Positions 25,361 to 34,089 of a stretch of DNA of 64,000 bases are shown in pieces (positions within the stretch are counted from its first letter, which is position 1; each line of letters starts with the position of its first letter). Under the pieces are notes generated by a model. That model was not told where the DNA came from. It worked only from the letters and a program-made list of their open reading frames with translations, and did no database searches. The position numbers and the translations under genes are program-made. Origin of the DNA: Amycolatopsis marina (GTDB taxonomy: Bacteria; Actinomycetota; Actinomycetes; Mycobacteriales; Pseudonocardiaceae); the NCBI RefSeq assembly GCF_900111885.1, contig NZ_FOKG01000024.1:17898-81897 (forward strand). Direction: 5' to 3'.

Positions 25361-26758
25361 ATGGCTGAACAGGAATTTCGGATCGAACACGACACGATGG
25401 GCGAGGTGAAGGTCCCGGCCGCGGCCCTGTACCGCGCGCAGACCCAGCGGGCCGTGGAGAACTTCCCGATCTCCGGCCGTGGCCTGGAACGCGCCCAGAT
25501 TCGTGCGCTCGGCCTGCTCAAGGCGGCTGCGGCGCGGGTGAACGCCCGCCTTGGCGTCCTCGACGGCGAGGTGGCCGCGGCCATCGCGACGGCGGCCGAC
25601 GAGGTGGCCGAGGGCAGGCACGACGAGCACTTCCCGATCGACGTCTTCCAGACCGGGTCCGGCACCTCGTCCAACATGAACGCGAACGAGGTCATCGCCA
25701 CACTGGCCAGTCGCGCTCTGGGGCGGGACGTGCACCCGAACGACGACGTCAACGCCTCCCAGTCGTCCAACGACACGTTTCCCACGACCATTCACGTCGC
25801 GGCGACCGAGGCCGTGCTGACGGACCTGATTCCGGCGCTGGAGCACCTCGCCGAGACGATCGAGGGACGGGCCGCGGAGTGGGCCGAAGTGGTGAAGTCT
25901 GGCCGGACGCACCTGATGGACGCGGTGCCGATCACCCTGGGGCAGGAAGCGGGCGCGTGGGCGGCGCAGGTCCGCTTCGGCATGGAACGGCTGCGTGGCT
26001 GCCTGCCGCGGCTCGGTGAGCTGCCGATCGGCGGCACCGCGGTCGGCTCCGGCCTTAACGCGCCCGACGGTTTCGGCAACGCGGTGGCAGGCGAGCTGGC
26101 GAAGGTGACGAATCTGCCGCTGACCGAGGCGCGCGACCACTTCGAGGCGCAGGCCACCCAGGACGGCGTCGTCGAGGCCTCGGGGCAGTTGCGCACCGTC
26201 GCCGTGTCGCTGAACAAGATCGCGAACGACCTGCGATGGCTGGGTTCGGGGCCACGCACCGGTCTCGGCGAGCTGGCCCTGCCCGATCTGCAGCCCGGGT
26301 CGTCGATCATGCCGGGCAAGGTCAACCCGGTCATCCCCGAGGCCACGCTGCAGGTGGTCGCCCAGGTGATCGGCAACGACGCCGCGGTGGCCTTCGCCGG
26401 CGCGCAGGGCAACTTCCAGCTCAACGTGAACCTGCCGGTGATCGCCCGCAACGTGCTCGAGTCCACCCGCCTGCTCGCGGCCGTGTCGAGGTTGCTGGCG
26501 GACAAGGTCTTCGCCGGCGTGCAGGCCAATGTGGAGCAGGCGCGGGAGTACGCGGAAGGCTCGCCGTCGATCGTGACGCCGCTGAACTCCTACATCGGCT
26601 ACGAGGAAGCGGCCGCCGTCGCGAAGCAGGCGCTGAAGGAGCGCAGGACGATCCGGGAAGTGGTGCTCGAACGCGGCCACGTGGCGAACGGCAAGCTCAC
26701 CGAGGCCCAGCTCGACGAGGCACTCGACGTCCTCAGAATGGCGCGCGGGGGCAAGTAG
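25361..26758 (+). CDS. fumC: Class II fumarate hydratase
   Basis: A 465-residue iron-free fumarase of the TCA cycle, converting fumarate to malate. The superfamily signature GSSIMPGKVNP is present, as are the other two active-site segments GSGTSSNMNANEV and KSGRTHLMDAVPITLGQE. The length is standard. The ATG has no good ribosome-binding site within ten bases, so translation may use a very short leader. It is convergent with a GNAT gene only four bases downstream. Confidence 0.97.
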   Translation: MAEQEFRIEHDTMGEVKVPAAALYRAQTQRAVENFPISGRGLERAQIRALGLLKAAAARVNARLGVLDGEVAAAIATAADEVAEGRHDEHFPIDVFQTGSGTSSNMNANEVIATLASRALGRDVHPNDDVNASQSSNDTFPTTIHVAATEAVLTDLIPALEHLAETIEGRAAEWAEVVKSGRTHLMDAVPITLGQEAGAWAAQVRFGMERLRGCLPRLGELPIGGTAVGSGLNAPDGFGNAVAGELAKVTNLPLTEARDHFEAQATQDGVVEASGQLRTVAVSLNKIANDLRWLGSGPRTGLGELALPDLQPGSSIMPGKVNPVIPEATLQVVAQVIGNDAAVAFAGAQGNFQLNVNLPVIARNVLESTRLLAAVSRLLADKVFAGVQANVEQAREYAEGSPSIVTPLNSYIGYEEAAAVAKQALKERRTIREVVLERGHVANGKLTEAQLDEALDVLRMARGGK

Positions 26759-26762
26759 GCGC

Positions 26763-27251
26763 TCACAGCTCCAAGTGCATGACGTGCATCCCGACCGGTC
26801 CGAGTCGGGGATGGTCGAAGGCACGGGGAACCGTGGCGAGCGTGCGGAAACCCATCGAGTGGTACAGGTGGACCGCACCCACGTTGGTCTCCACCACGGC
26901 GTTGAACACCATCGCCCGGTACCCGTGCCCGCGTGCCGCGTCCAGCACGTGCTGGGCCAGACGCCTGCCGAGACCCCGGCCGCCGCACTCCGGGTCGACG
27001 AGGAAGGTGGCGTTCGCGACCCGGCTGATCGGCCCGTAGTTCGGCCTCAGCTGCGCCGATCCGACGATGCGCCCGCCTTCCTCGGCCACGAACACCCGCA
27101 CGGGCGGCTGCGCCATCCAGATGCGTTCGGCCTGTTCCGACTCGGTGTCCGGGTCCCAGGCGATCGTCTCGCCCGCCGCGGCTATCCAGTGCCAGAACGG
27201 CCAGATCCGCGGCCAATCCTCCGTGCGTGCATCTCTGATGATCGGCGCCAT
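26763..27251 (-). CDS. GNAT family N-acetyltransferase
   Basis: A 162-residue acetyltransferase. The acetyl-CoA-binding motif A is seen as PECGGRGLGRRLAQHVLDAARGHGY (about residues 87-111), preceded by a strand with VGSAQLRPNYG and followed by NVGAVHLYHSMGF. Substrate unknown. It ends four bases from the end of fumC and starts 15 bases after the stop of the TetR gene on the same strand, so it is probably co-transcribed with that regulator. Confidence 0.9.
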   Translation of the reverse strand: MAPIIRDARTEDWPRIWPFWHWIAAAGETIAWDPDTESEQAERIWMAQPPVRVFVAEEGGRIVGSAQLRPNYGPISRVANATFLVDPECGGRGLGRRLAQHVLDAARGHGYRAMVFNAVVETNVGAVHLYHSMGFRTLATVPRAFDHPRLGPVGMHVMHLEL

Positions 27252-27265
27252 GGTTATCGGCGCCC

Positions 27266-27838
27266 TCAGTGCTCGACCAGCTGCCGGGCGATCTCCTTGG
27301 CGTTGCCGATCGCACCGGGGACCACCCCGAAGGACGCGGTGACCGTGGCGCCTTCCAGCAGCACCAGCAGAGATGTGGCGACCCGGCGCGGATTGCGCAG
27401 CCGGGCGTCCCTGGCGAGCGTGCGCAGGTAGTCCAGCATCCACAGCTTCTGCTCCCGGATGACCTCACGGCCCGGATGCGCCGCGTCCGTCAGCTCGGCC
27501 TGTGCGTTCACGAAGGCGCAGCCACGCGGGTTCTCCGTGGACATCCACTCCTCGAGCGCGTCGAACACGAGCAGCAGCCTGCGGGCGGGCGGCACTCGGG
27601 TGCCGCGCTCGACCACGCCGACGACATGCTCGCGCCAGCGCTCGTCACGGCGCGCGAGATAGTGCCCGACCAGGGTGTCCTTCGAGCCGAACCGGTCGTA
27701 CAGGGTCTTCTTGGTCACCCCCGCCTCGGTCGCGATCGACTCGACGCCGACCGCGTGGATGCCGTTCTCGTAGAACAGGCGCCCGGCGACCTCGAGCACT
27801 CGCTCCGCCGCAGGAGTCATCGTCAGTTCGTCCATCAC
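27266..27838 (-). CDS. TetR family transcriptional regulator
   Basis: A 190-residue repressor with an N-terminal HTH (about residues 30-55: SIATEAGVTKKTLYDRFGSKDTLV) and a C-terminal ligand-binding domain. It is divergent from an EamA-type transporter, and the 78-base gap contains two copies of ATACCGGTCGGT-type dyads, which are likely its operators, so it should repress both itself and the transporter. The start is GTG at 27838 or ATG at 27835; both follow AAGGGG closely. The ligand may be the transporter's substrate. Confidence 0.93.
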   Translation of the reverse strand: MMDELTMTPAAERVLEVAGRLFYENGIHAVGVESIATEAGVTKKTLYDRFGSKDTLVGHYLARRDERWREHVVGVVERGTRVPPARRLLLVFDALEEWMSTENPRGCAFVNAQAELTDAAHPGREVIREQKLWMLDYLRTLARDARLRNPRRVATSLLVLLEGATVTASFGVVPGAIGNAKEIARQLVEH

Positions 27839-27841
27839 CCC

Positions 27842-27900
27842 TTGACAGTATACCGGTCGGTCTAGTTAGTCTAGTAACCATACCGGTCGGTATACCTCAA
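27842..27900. promoter_or_regulatory. Divergent promoters with two TetR-type operators
   Basis: Two near-identical dyads, TATACCGGTCGGTCTA (27849-27864) and ATACCGGTCGGTATAC (27880-27895), each with a TACCG-GT-CGGT core, sit 31 bp apart in the tetR-transporter gap. A TTGACA at 27842-27847 could be the -35 of the rightward promoter. On the minus strand TTGAGG (27895-27900), 17 bases, then TTACTA (27873-27878) could drive tetR. The operators overlap both promoters. Confidence 0.8.
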
Positions 27901-27916
27901 CCGGAAAGGACGTCCG

Positions 27917-28843
27917 ATGAGGACAGACGCGGTCCCAGCCGTTGGTTTCGTACTGATGTGGAGCTCCGGTTTCATCGGCGCCACACTCGGGACCCAGCAC
28001 GCCGGATCGAACACCCTGTTGATGTGGCGGTTTCTCGCCGCCACCGCACTCATCGGGCTCTGGTGGTCCCTGACTCGCAGGCGCAGGTTCACCGCGAGGG
28101 AGATCGGGGTGCACGCGGGGGTCGGCCTGCTGTCGCAAGGCGGCTATCTGTACGGCGTCGTCATGTCGGCCGAACTCGGCGTGCCTGCTGGAATCGCGGC
28201 ACTGGTCGCCGCCCTGCAGCCGATCGTCGCGGCCACGCTCAGCGGCCCGCTGCTCGGCGAGCACACCAGCCGCCCGCAGTGGATCGGACTCGCCGTGGGA
28301 CTCGCCGGGGTGGCACTGGTGGTCGGCGGGGACCTGAACGGCGACTCTGGGGCTCCCACGCTCGCCTATGCCCTTCCGTTCGGGGCCATGCTCTCGCTGG
28401 TCGCGGCGACCTTCGTCGAGCGGAAGGCCGCCACGGAACTTCCGCTCGGTGACTCACTGATGATCCAGTGCGCCGGCAGCGCGGTGCTGTTCACCGGCCT
28501 GGCCATGGCGACCGGTGAGGCGGCCCCGCCCACCTCGGGGTCGTTCTGGCTGGCGGTCGCGTGGGTGGTCGTGCTCTCCACGTTCGGCGGCTACGGCTTC
28601 TACTGGCTCAACGTCCGGCGCGGCTCGGTCACCCGCGTCTCCAGCCTGCTGTACCTGACGCCGCCCACCACGATGCTCCTCGCGCTGGTCATGTTCGGCG
28701 AGCAGGTGGCGCCGCTCGGCCTGCTCGGGCTGGCCGTCTGCCTCGGTGCCGTGCTGCTCGTCCTGCGCACCCCCACCGGGAATTCGGCGGCGGCGGTTTC
28801 GGAGGCGTCCGTTCCGGAAGCGGAGTGTCGGACCGCTGGGTGA
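27917..28843 (+). CDS. EamA/DMT superfamily transporter
   Basis: A 308-residue membrane protein with ten predicted hydrophobic helices arranged as two EamA repeats, about residues 1-140 and 150-295. Typical features are the N-terminal WSSGFIGATLG segment and LQPIVAATLSGPLLGE near the end of the first repeat. Members export metabolites such as amino acids or drugs. An AAAGGA ribosome-binding site precedes the ATG. Expression is probably controlled by the divergent TetR protein. The stop overlaps the ATG of ligB (TGATG). Confidence 0.93.
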   Translation: MRTDAVPAVGFVLMWSSGFIGATLGTQHAGSNTLLMWRFLAATALIGLWWSLTRRRRFTAREIGVHAGVGLLSQGGYLYGVVMSAELGVPAGIAALVAALQPIVAATLSGPLLGEHTSRPQWIGLAVGLAGVALVVGGDLNGDSGAPTLAYALPFGAMLSLVAATFVERKAATELPLGDSLMIQCAGSAVLFTGLAMATGEAAPPTSGSFWLAVAWVVVLSTFGGYGFYWLNVRRGSVTRVSSLLYLTPPTTMLLALVMFGEQVAPLGLLGLAVCLGAVLLVLRTPTGNSAAAVSEASVPEAECRTAG

Positions 28844-30366
28844 TGATGGCAGGCATGCTGCTCGACACCGTCGTCACCGCGTCCGCCGACCTGGCGGCCA
28901 CCCGCTCGCGCAAGGCGAAGATCGCCATCCTGGCCGAGACGTTGCGCGCGGCCCCGGTGAGCGAACTCGCCTCGGCCGTCGCCTTCCTCACCGGCGCGCC
29001 GACGCAGGGCCGAATCGGCACCGGCTGGCGCACGCTCGTCGACCTCGAGACCCCGCCCGCGGACACTCCGTCGCTGACCCTCGGCGAGGTGGACGCCGCA
29101 CTGGGCGCGATCGCGGCGGCCGGCGGCACTGGTTCCGTGGCGCGGCGGGCGACCGCGCTCACCGAACTGTTCGGCCGGGCCACCAAGGACGAACAGCGAT
29201 TTCTGGTCCGGCTGCTCACGGGGGAACTACGCCAGGGCGCGCTGGAGGGGGTGATGGTCGACGCCATCGCCGCCGCGGCCGCGGTGCAGGCCGACGTCGT
29301 GCGGCGCGCGCTGATGCTGTCCGGTTCGCTGGCCGCCACCGCGAGCGCGGCGATGTCGGGTGGCACGGACGCACTCACCCGGTTCCGGATAAAGCTGGGC
29401 AGGCCGGTCCGGCCGATGCTCGCCTCCCCGGCGGAGTCCCTCGCCGAGGCGATCACCGAACTCCCCTCGGCCATCGTGGAGTACAAGATGGACGGTGCAA
29501 GGATCCAGGTGCACCGGGAGGGCGACGAGGTGCACGTCTACACCAGGACCCTGCGGGAGATCACTGGTCAGGTCGGCGAACTGGTGGCGCTGGTCCGGGC
29601 GATGCCGTGCGAGTCGGTCGTCCTGGACGGGGAGACGCTCGCGCTCACCGACGAGGGCAGGCCGCGGCCGTTCCAGGAGACGATGGCGCGGTTCGGCAGC
29701 ACCCGCGACGAGCAGGTGCGGGCGCTGCTGCTGCGGCCGTACTTCTTCGACTGCCTGCACCTGGACGGTGTTGACCTGCTCGACGCCCCGCTGCGCGAGC
29801 GCAACGAGGCGCTGCGCAGTGTCGCTGGCGAGCATGTCATCCCCGGTGAGATCGACCCCGTGGACGCATCCGCCCTGCTCGACAGCGCCCTCGCCGCGGG
29901 GCACGAGGGGGTCATGGTCAAAGCGCTGGACTCGGTGTACGCGGCGGGCAGGCGTGGCCGGGCCTGGCTGAAGGTCAAACCCGTCCACACGCTCGACCTG
30001 GTCGTGCTGGCCGCGGAGTGGGGACACGGCAGGCGCACCGGTTACCTCTCGAACCTGCACCTCGGCGCCCGCGATCCGGACGGCGGCCCGCCGATCATGG
30101 TCGGCAAGACGTTCAAGGGCCTCACCGACGAACTCCTCACCTGGCAGACCGAACGGTTGCAACAGATCGAGCGCGAACGCTCCGACTGGGTCGTGCACGT
30201 CCGGCCCGAACTCGTGGTGGAGATCGAACTCGACGGTGCCCAGACGAGTACCCGCTACCCCGGCGGAGCGGCGCTGCGCTTCGCCAGGGTCGTGCGGTAC
30301 CGCCCGGACAAGGACCCCGCCGACGCCGACACGATCGACGCCGTACGGGGCCTGCTCCGTGGCTGA
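28843..30366 (+). CDS. ligB: ATP-dependent DNA ligase (LigB type)
   Basis: A 507-residue ligase, the same length as M. tuberculosis LigB. An N-terminal domain (residues 1-200) precedes the nucleotidyltransferase domain with lysine 215 in the AMP-accepting motif EYKMDGARIQVHR; motifs III (FDCLHLDG), IV (GHEGVMVKAL) and V (WLKVKP) follow, and a C-terminal OB domain ends the protein. It seals nicks using ATP and supplements NAD-dependent LigA. The start overlaps the transporter stop; GTG at 28840 or ATGs at 28846/28855 are alternatives. Confidence 0.96.
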   Translation: MMAGMLLDTVVTASADLAATRSRKAKIAILAETLRAAPVSELASAVAFLTGAPTQGRIGTGWRTLVDLETPPADTPSLTLGEVDAALGAIAAAGGTGSVARRATALTELFGRATKDEQRFLVRLLTGELRQGALEGVMVDAIAAAAAVQADVVRRALMLSGSLAATASAAMSGGTDALTRFRIKLGRPVRPMLASPAESLAEAITELPSAIVEYKMDGARIQVHREGDEVHVYTRTLREITGQVGELVALVRAMPCESVVLDGETLALTDEGRPRPFQETMARFGSTRDEQVRALLLRPYFFDCLHLDGVDLLDAPLRERNEALRSVAGEHVIPGEIDPVDASALLDSALAAGHEGVMVKALDSVYAAGRRGRAWLKVKPVHTLDLVVLAAEWGHGRRTGYLSNLHLGARDPDGGPPIMVGKTFKGLTDELLTWQTERLQQIERERSDWVVHVRPELVVEIELDGAQTSTRYPGGAALRFARVVRYRPDKDPADADTIDAVRGLLRG

Positions 30367-30375
30367 TCGTGTCGG

Positions 30376-30594
30376 TCAGCGGGCGACCGTCTTCACCACT
30401 CCGCCGTAGTACGGGAAGTTCGCGCCGGTCCGGGTGCCGGGCCGCAGGCACAGCGCGTCCTTGCCGAGTCGCCTGATGTATCCCGAGTACTTATTGCCAC
30501 AGGTCTTGATGATGTCCGACACGGCGACCTCGCCGGCCGGTGCCGTCACGAGGGTGAGTCCGGCGACGGTCGCCGCCCTGGTGATCGAACGCAT
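30376..30594 (-). CDS. Small putative secreted protein, unknown
   Basis: A 72-residue frame with an N-terminal hydrophobic region (about residues 5-25) that may act as a signal sequence, then a short basic domain with two cysteines (residues 32 and 49) and the motif YSGYIRRLGKDALCLRPGTRTG. AGGGGACAGG lies just upstream of the ATG, supporting the start. I do not recognise the family. It is convergent with ligB, and the region upstream of it holds the remains of a decayed gene. Confidence 0.55.
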   Translation of the reverse strand: MRSITRAATVAGLTLVTAPAGEVAVSDIIKTCGNKYSGYIRRLGKDALCLRPGTRTGANFPYYGGVVKTVAR

Positions 30595-30648
30595 GCCTGT
30601 CCCCTGTTCGGTGAGGGTGGAATCAGTAGCAGCGGGCCGAGGAAATGC

Positions 30649-30825
30649 TTACGTGTAGTTGTTCGACGCGTTCGACCGCACGTCGAAGGCGATCCTGTAA
30701 CTGATCGGCGACTCGCCGAGCACGTCGGTGCTGACCTTCTTCTCCTTGCCGGGTGCGATGCCGCCCTTCCACAGGACCTTGTCCCACCGCACGTCTCGAA
30801 TTTGACCACCGCGACGGATGGCCAC
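30649..30825 (-). pseudogene. Probable C-terminal fragment of a decayed HTH-membrane protein
   Basis: A 58-codon frame from a GTG with a credible composition, including IRDVRWDKVLWKGGIAPG and SPISYRIAFDVRSN, which reads like a small extracellular beta domain. The short frame just upstream (30840-30895, another phase) encodes a hydrophobic run GAGGALFFLVKVVE, and the frame before that encodes an HTH domain. The three pieces in order (HTH, membrane helix, exterior) suggest one gene broken by at least two frameshifts. As a stand-alone small protein it is also possible. No family name can be given. Confidence 0.4.
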
Positions 30826-30847
30826 TCGCGGTGCTACTCCACGACCT

Positions 30848-31156
30848 TCACGAGGAAGAACAGCGCCCCGCCCGCGCCCGCTCCCATCTGGCCAGCCACT
30901 CGGTTCGCGCCGCATCCTGGCACTCGCCGAGGATGTCCACCGCGAGCACGCGGACGAACTCCCAGGTGGTGTCCCAGGACGGCAGCTGCCTGCTCCGCGC
31001 CGCGGCGGACAACGCGGACTTGGAGGCCAACACCCCGTACTCGCCGCGCATCCGGTCGTAGGAAGGGCCGCCTGCGGCCCGCTTCAGTTCCCAGAGCCGG
31101 TGCGCGAACTCCGCGGCCGGTCCGGCGGACGGGTACGGGCGAGCGACCGAAGGCAG
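30848..31156 (-). pseudogene. HTH (XRE-like) regulator fragment, possible CTG start
   Basis: This frame encodes a domain of about 85 residues resembling the helix-turn-helix N-termini of Pseudonocardiaceae regulators: AAEFAHRLWELKRAAGGPSY, ASKSALSAAARSRQLPSWDTTWEFVRVL and TEWLARWERARAG. Without ATG, GTG or TTG upstream of the conserved part, the only start with a ribosome-binding site is CTG at 31156, preceded by GGAGGAA at seven bases. The first ATG (31051) would cut away the first helices. The frame stops shortly after the domain, where homologues would continue to a membrane segment, so I call it a frameshifted remnant. Confidence 0.5.
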
Positions 31157-31187
31157 GCGAACTTCCTCCGAAGGAGGACAGTGTCGC

Positions 31188-32435
31188 TCAACCGCGGACC
31201 CGGCGAAACGCGTTGAGCGGGTCGTTCACACCCGCGACGACGAGCGAGCGGACGGCACCGCGACGGCGGTCCACCGGCTTGCCGGACGCGACACGATGCA
31301 TCTGCTGGGTGTGCCACTGGATCTCCAGCCAGCTGTCGGCCAGCCGGATACCGGTCTTCGGGCAGAGGCGCTCCGCTTCGACATCCTCCCCGGCCAGCAA
31401 CCGTGCGGGCAGGTCCGGTGTGACGGTGACCGGGCGGCCGAGCCCGATGACGTCGAGCGCGCCGGAACGCAGGGCGGCCGCCATCCCCGCGACGGTCCGG
31501 AATCCGCCGGTGACCATCAGGGCGACATCGCTGACCTGCCGGGCCTTGGTTGCGTAGTCGAGGAAATATGCCTCCCTGCTGCGCGTGCTGGCCCTGCTGC
31601 CGCTGGTCAGACCCATCATCGCCGCGCGCTCGTAGGTGCCGCCGGAGATCTCGAGCAGGTCGATGCCCGCCTCGCCGAGCTCGCGGACGACCTCGAGCGA
31701 CTCCTCCTCGGTGAACCCGCCGCGCTGGAAATCAGCGCTGTTCAGCTTCACCGACAGCGGAACGGAGTCCCCGACCTCCGCCCTGACCCGGCGCACGAGT
31801 TCGAGCAGGAATCTCCTTCGCCGCACCGCGTCCCCGCCCCAGGCGTCCGTACGCCGGTTCGTCAGCGGTGAGAGGAACTGGGAGATGAGGTACCCGTGCG
31901 CGCCGTGCAGCTGGATGCCGCGGAATCCGGCGTCGATCACCGTGCGCGCCGACACGGCGAAACGGTCGATGATGACGTCGATCTCGTTGCCGGTCAGCGC
32001 ACGGGGAGTCGCGAAGACCGAGCGGACGCCGCGATCCCCGAACGGCACGGCGGACGGGGCGACCGGCTGCCGGGACAGGAAGCGCGGACTCTGCCGTCCG
32101 GGGTGGTTGAGCTGCACCCACAGCTGGGAGCCGGTTCCCGTGGAAGCCGCCGCCCACTCCCGGAACGCCCCCGCGTCGGGCTCCTCGGACACCGCGACGT
32201 TGCGCGGCTCGCCGAGCGCGCGTGGGTCCACCATCACATTGCCCGTGACCAGTACCCCTGCGCCGCCCCTCGACCAGGTGCGATACAGCTCGACGAGCTC
32301 CCTGCCGGGCCGGTTGCGGCGGTCTCCCAGCTGCTCGCTCAACGCCGACTTCGCCAACCGGTGGGGCAACACGGCGCCACAGCGCAGCGTCAGGGGCTCG
32401 GCCAGCAGTTCGACCGCCGCATTCGTCGTCGGCAT
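31188..32435 (-). CDS. NADH:flavin oxidoreductase / old yellow enzyme family protein
   Basis: A 415-residue FMN-dependent TIM-barrel enzyme. Key motifs are QLNHPGRQ, the substrate- and FMN-binding HGAHGYLISQFLSPLTNRRTDAWGG, and the late MVTGGFRT and VIGLGRP phosphate-binding loops. The family reduces activated alkenes or nitro compounds using NAD(P)H; there is no C-terminal iron-sulfur domain. GGAGGGG precedes the ATG at 32435; a longer frame upstream crosses the operator region and is not plausible. Two TACCGgCGGTA-type dyads upstream suggest control by a TetR-type repressor encoded elsewhere. Confidence 0.92.
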   Translation of the reverse strand: MPTTNAAVELLAEPLTLRCGAVLPHRLAKSALSEQLGDRRNRPGRELVELYRTWSRGGAGVLVTGNVMVDPRALGEPRNVAVSEEPDAGAFREWAAASTGTGSQLWVQLNHPGRQSPRFLSRQPVAPSAVPFGDRGVRSVFATPRALTGNEIDVIIDRFAVSARTVIDAGFRGIQLHGAHGYLISQFLSPLTNRRTDAWGGDAVRRRRFLLELVRRVRAEVGDSVPLSVKLNSADFQRGGFTEEESLEVVRELGEAGIDLLEISGGTYERAAMMGLTSGSRASTRSREAYFLDYATKARQVSDVALMVTGGFRTVAGMAAALRSGALDVIGLGRPVTVTPDLPARLLAGEDVEAERLCPKTGIRLADSWLEIQWHTQQMHRVASGKPVDRRRGAVRSLVVAGVNDPLNAFRRVRG

Positions 32436-32471
32436 CGACCCCTCCAGGTGGACTCGTCCGCACGAAGTTCT

Positions 32472-32516
32472 ACCTACCGGCAGTAACCTACCCGAAAGTA
32501 GATACCGGCGGTAGGT
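32472..32516. promoter_or_regulatory. Double dyad operator upstream of the old yellow enzyme gene
   Basis: Outer arms ACCTACCGGCAGTA and TACCGGCGGTAGGT form a near-perfect inverted repeat across 45 bp. Each arm itself contains an 11-bp dyad: TACCGgCAGTA (one mismatch) and TACCGgCGGTA (perfect 5-1-5). It lies 37 bases upstream of the oxidoreductase start and about 60 bases upstream of guaB1, so either gene could be controlled. The core resembles the operators at 27849-27895 but has one less base in the centre. Confidence 0.65.
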
Positions 32517-32576
32517 GAGTCTGGTCCACCCCGGATCGTGCTGCTCACGACGGGCGGCGGTGTAACCTGAGCACTC

Positions 32577-34016
32577 GTGCACTTTCTGGATGGCCACGGG
32601 CCCGCCCACGACCTGACCTACGACGACGTCTACCTGCTGCCGAACCGGTCGGCAGTGGAGTCGCGTTTCGACGTCGACCTGTCCACCGTGGACGGCACGG
32701 GCACCACGATTCCCATCGTCGTCGCGAACATGACCGCCGTTGCCGGCAGGCGCATGGCCGAGACCGTCGCCCGCAGGGGTGGCCTCGTCGTGCTACCGCA
32801 GGACGTCGATCCGGCCGCGGTCGCCGACATCACCTCCTGGGTGAAGAACCGGCACACCGTGTGGGACACGCCGCTGGTGCTGACCCCCGGTGACGCCGTC
32901 GCCGACGCGCTGAACCTGCTGGGCAAGCGCGCCCATGGCGCGGTCGTGCTGGTGGACGGTGCGGGAAAGCCGGTCGGCGTGGTCGACGAAACCGCGTGTT
33001 CCGGTGTGGACCAGTTCGCCCGGCTCGGGGAGGTGGCCGACACGGGAGTGCTCTCGTTCGCATTGGACACCGAGCCACGCGAGGTCTTCGAGAAGCTGCA
33101 CGCCCAAGGTGGCAGGCTGGCTGTCGGCGTGGATGCCGACGGGAGGCTGGCCGGTGTCCTCACCCAGGTGTCGGCACTGCGGGCCGGGATATACACCCCG
33201 GCCGTCGACGCTGACGGCAGCCTGCGCGTGGCCGCGGCCGTCGGGGTGAACGGCGACGTCGCCGCCAAGGCCGAGGCCGTGCTGCGGGCGGGAGTCGACG
33301 TGCTCGTGGTGGATACCGCACACGGACACCAGGAGAAGATGTTCTCGGCGCTGAAGGCCGTGCGCTCGGTGTCACCGTCGGTCCCCGTCGTGGCGGGCAA
33401 CGTGGTGACCGCGGAGGGCACGCGCGACCTCATCGAGGCCGGCGCGGACGTGGTGAAGGTCGGCGTCGGCCCCGGTGCGATGTGCACCACCCGGATGATG
33501 ACCGGCGTCGGCCGCCCGCAGTTCTCCGCTGTGGCGGACTGTGCCGCCGCCGCCAGGGCGCTCGGCAAGCACGTGTGGGCCGACGGCGGGGTGCGTCACC
33601 CCCGCGACGTGGCGCTGGCGCTGGCGGCGGGCGCGTCCGCCGCGATGGTGGGCTCCTGGTTCGCCGGCACCCACGAGTCTCCCGGCGACCTGCGGTACGA
33701 CGAGCACGGCAGGCCGTACAAGGAGTCCTTCGGCATGGCCTCCAAGCGCGCGGTGGGTGCCCGCACGCGCACGGACAACGCGTTCGACCGGGCCCGCAAG
33801 GCACTGTTCGAGGAGGGCATCTCCTCCTCGCGGATGGCGCTGGACCCGGCCCGCCCCGGGGTCGAGGACCTGCTGGACTCGATCTGCTCGGGAGTTCGCT
33901 CGGCCTGCACCTACGCGGGTGCGCGCAGCATCGAGGACCTGCACGAACGCGCGGTCATCGGCGTGCAGTCGGCGGCCGGATTCGCGGAGGGCAGGCCACT
34001 TCCCACTGGCTGGTGA
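32577..34016 (+). CDS. guaB1: GuaB1 family IMP dehydrogenase-related protein (GMP reductase)
   Basis: A 479-residue TIM-barrel enzyme with an inserted CBS-domain pair (about residues 95-210). The catalytic loop GPGAMCTTRMMTGVGRPQ contains Cys303, and DTAHGHQEKMF, VVAGNVVTAEG and WADGGVRHPRDVALALAAGAS form the nucleotide site. This subfamily was long called IMP dehydrogenase, but mycobacterial GuaB1 is established as a GMP reductase that recycles GMP to IMP. The GTG start at 32577 gives the expected N-terminus. It is divergent from the old yellow enzyme gene. Confidence 0.92.
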   Translation: MHFLDGHGPAHDLTYDDVYLLPNRSAVESRFDVDLSTVDGTGTTIPIVVANMTAVAGRRMAETVARRGGLVVLPQDVDPAAVADITSWVKNRHTVWDTPLVLTPGDAVADALNLLGKRAHGAVVLVDGAGKPVGVVDETACSGVDQFARLGEVADTGVLSFALDTEPREVFEKLHAQGGRLAVGVDADGRLAGVLTQVSALRAGIYTPAVDADGSLRVAAAVGVNGDVAAKAEAVLRAGVDVLVVDTAHGHQEKMFSALKAVRSVSPSVPVVAGNVVTAEGTRDLIEAGADVVKVGVGPGAMCTTRMMTGVGRPQFSAVADCAAAARALGKHVWADGGVRHPRDVALALAAGASAAMVGSWFAGTHESPGDLRYDEHGRPYKESFGMASKRAVGARTRTDNAFDRARKALFEEGISSSRMALDPARPGVEDLLDSICSGVRSACTYAGARSIEDLHERAVIGVQSAAGFAEGRPLPTGW

Positions 34017-34089
34017 ACTCCGCCGCGGTTCACGCACGGCGGACACGATCTCCGGCAAAGTGAGTTGCGATCCGGCATAGCCTGGATGC

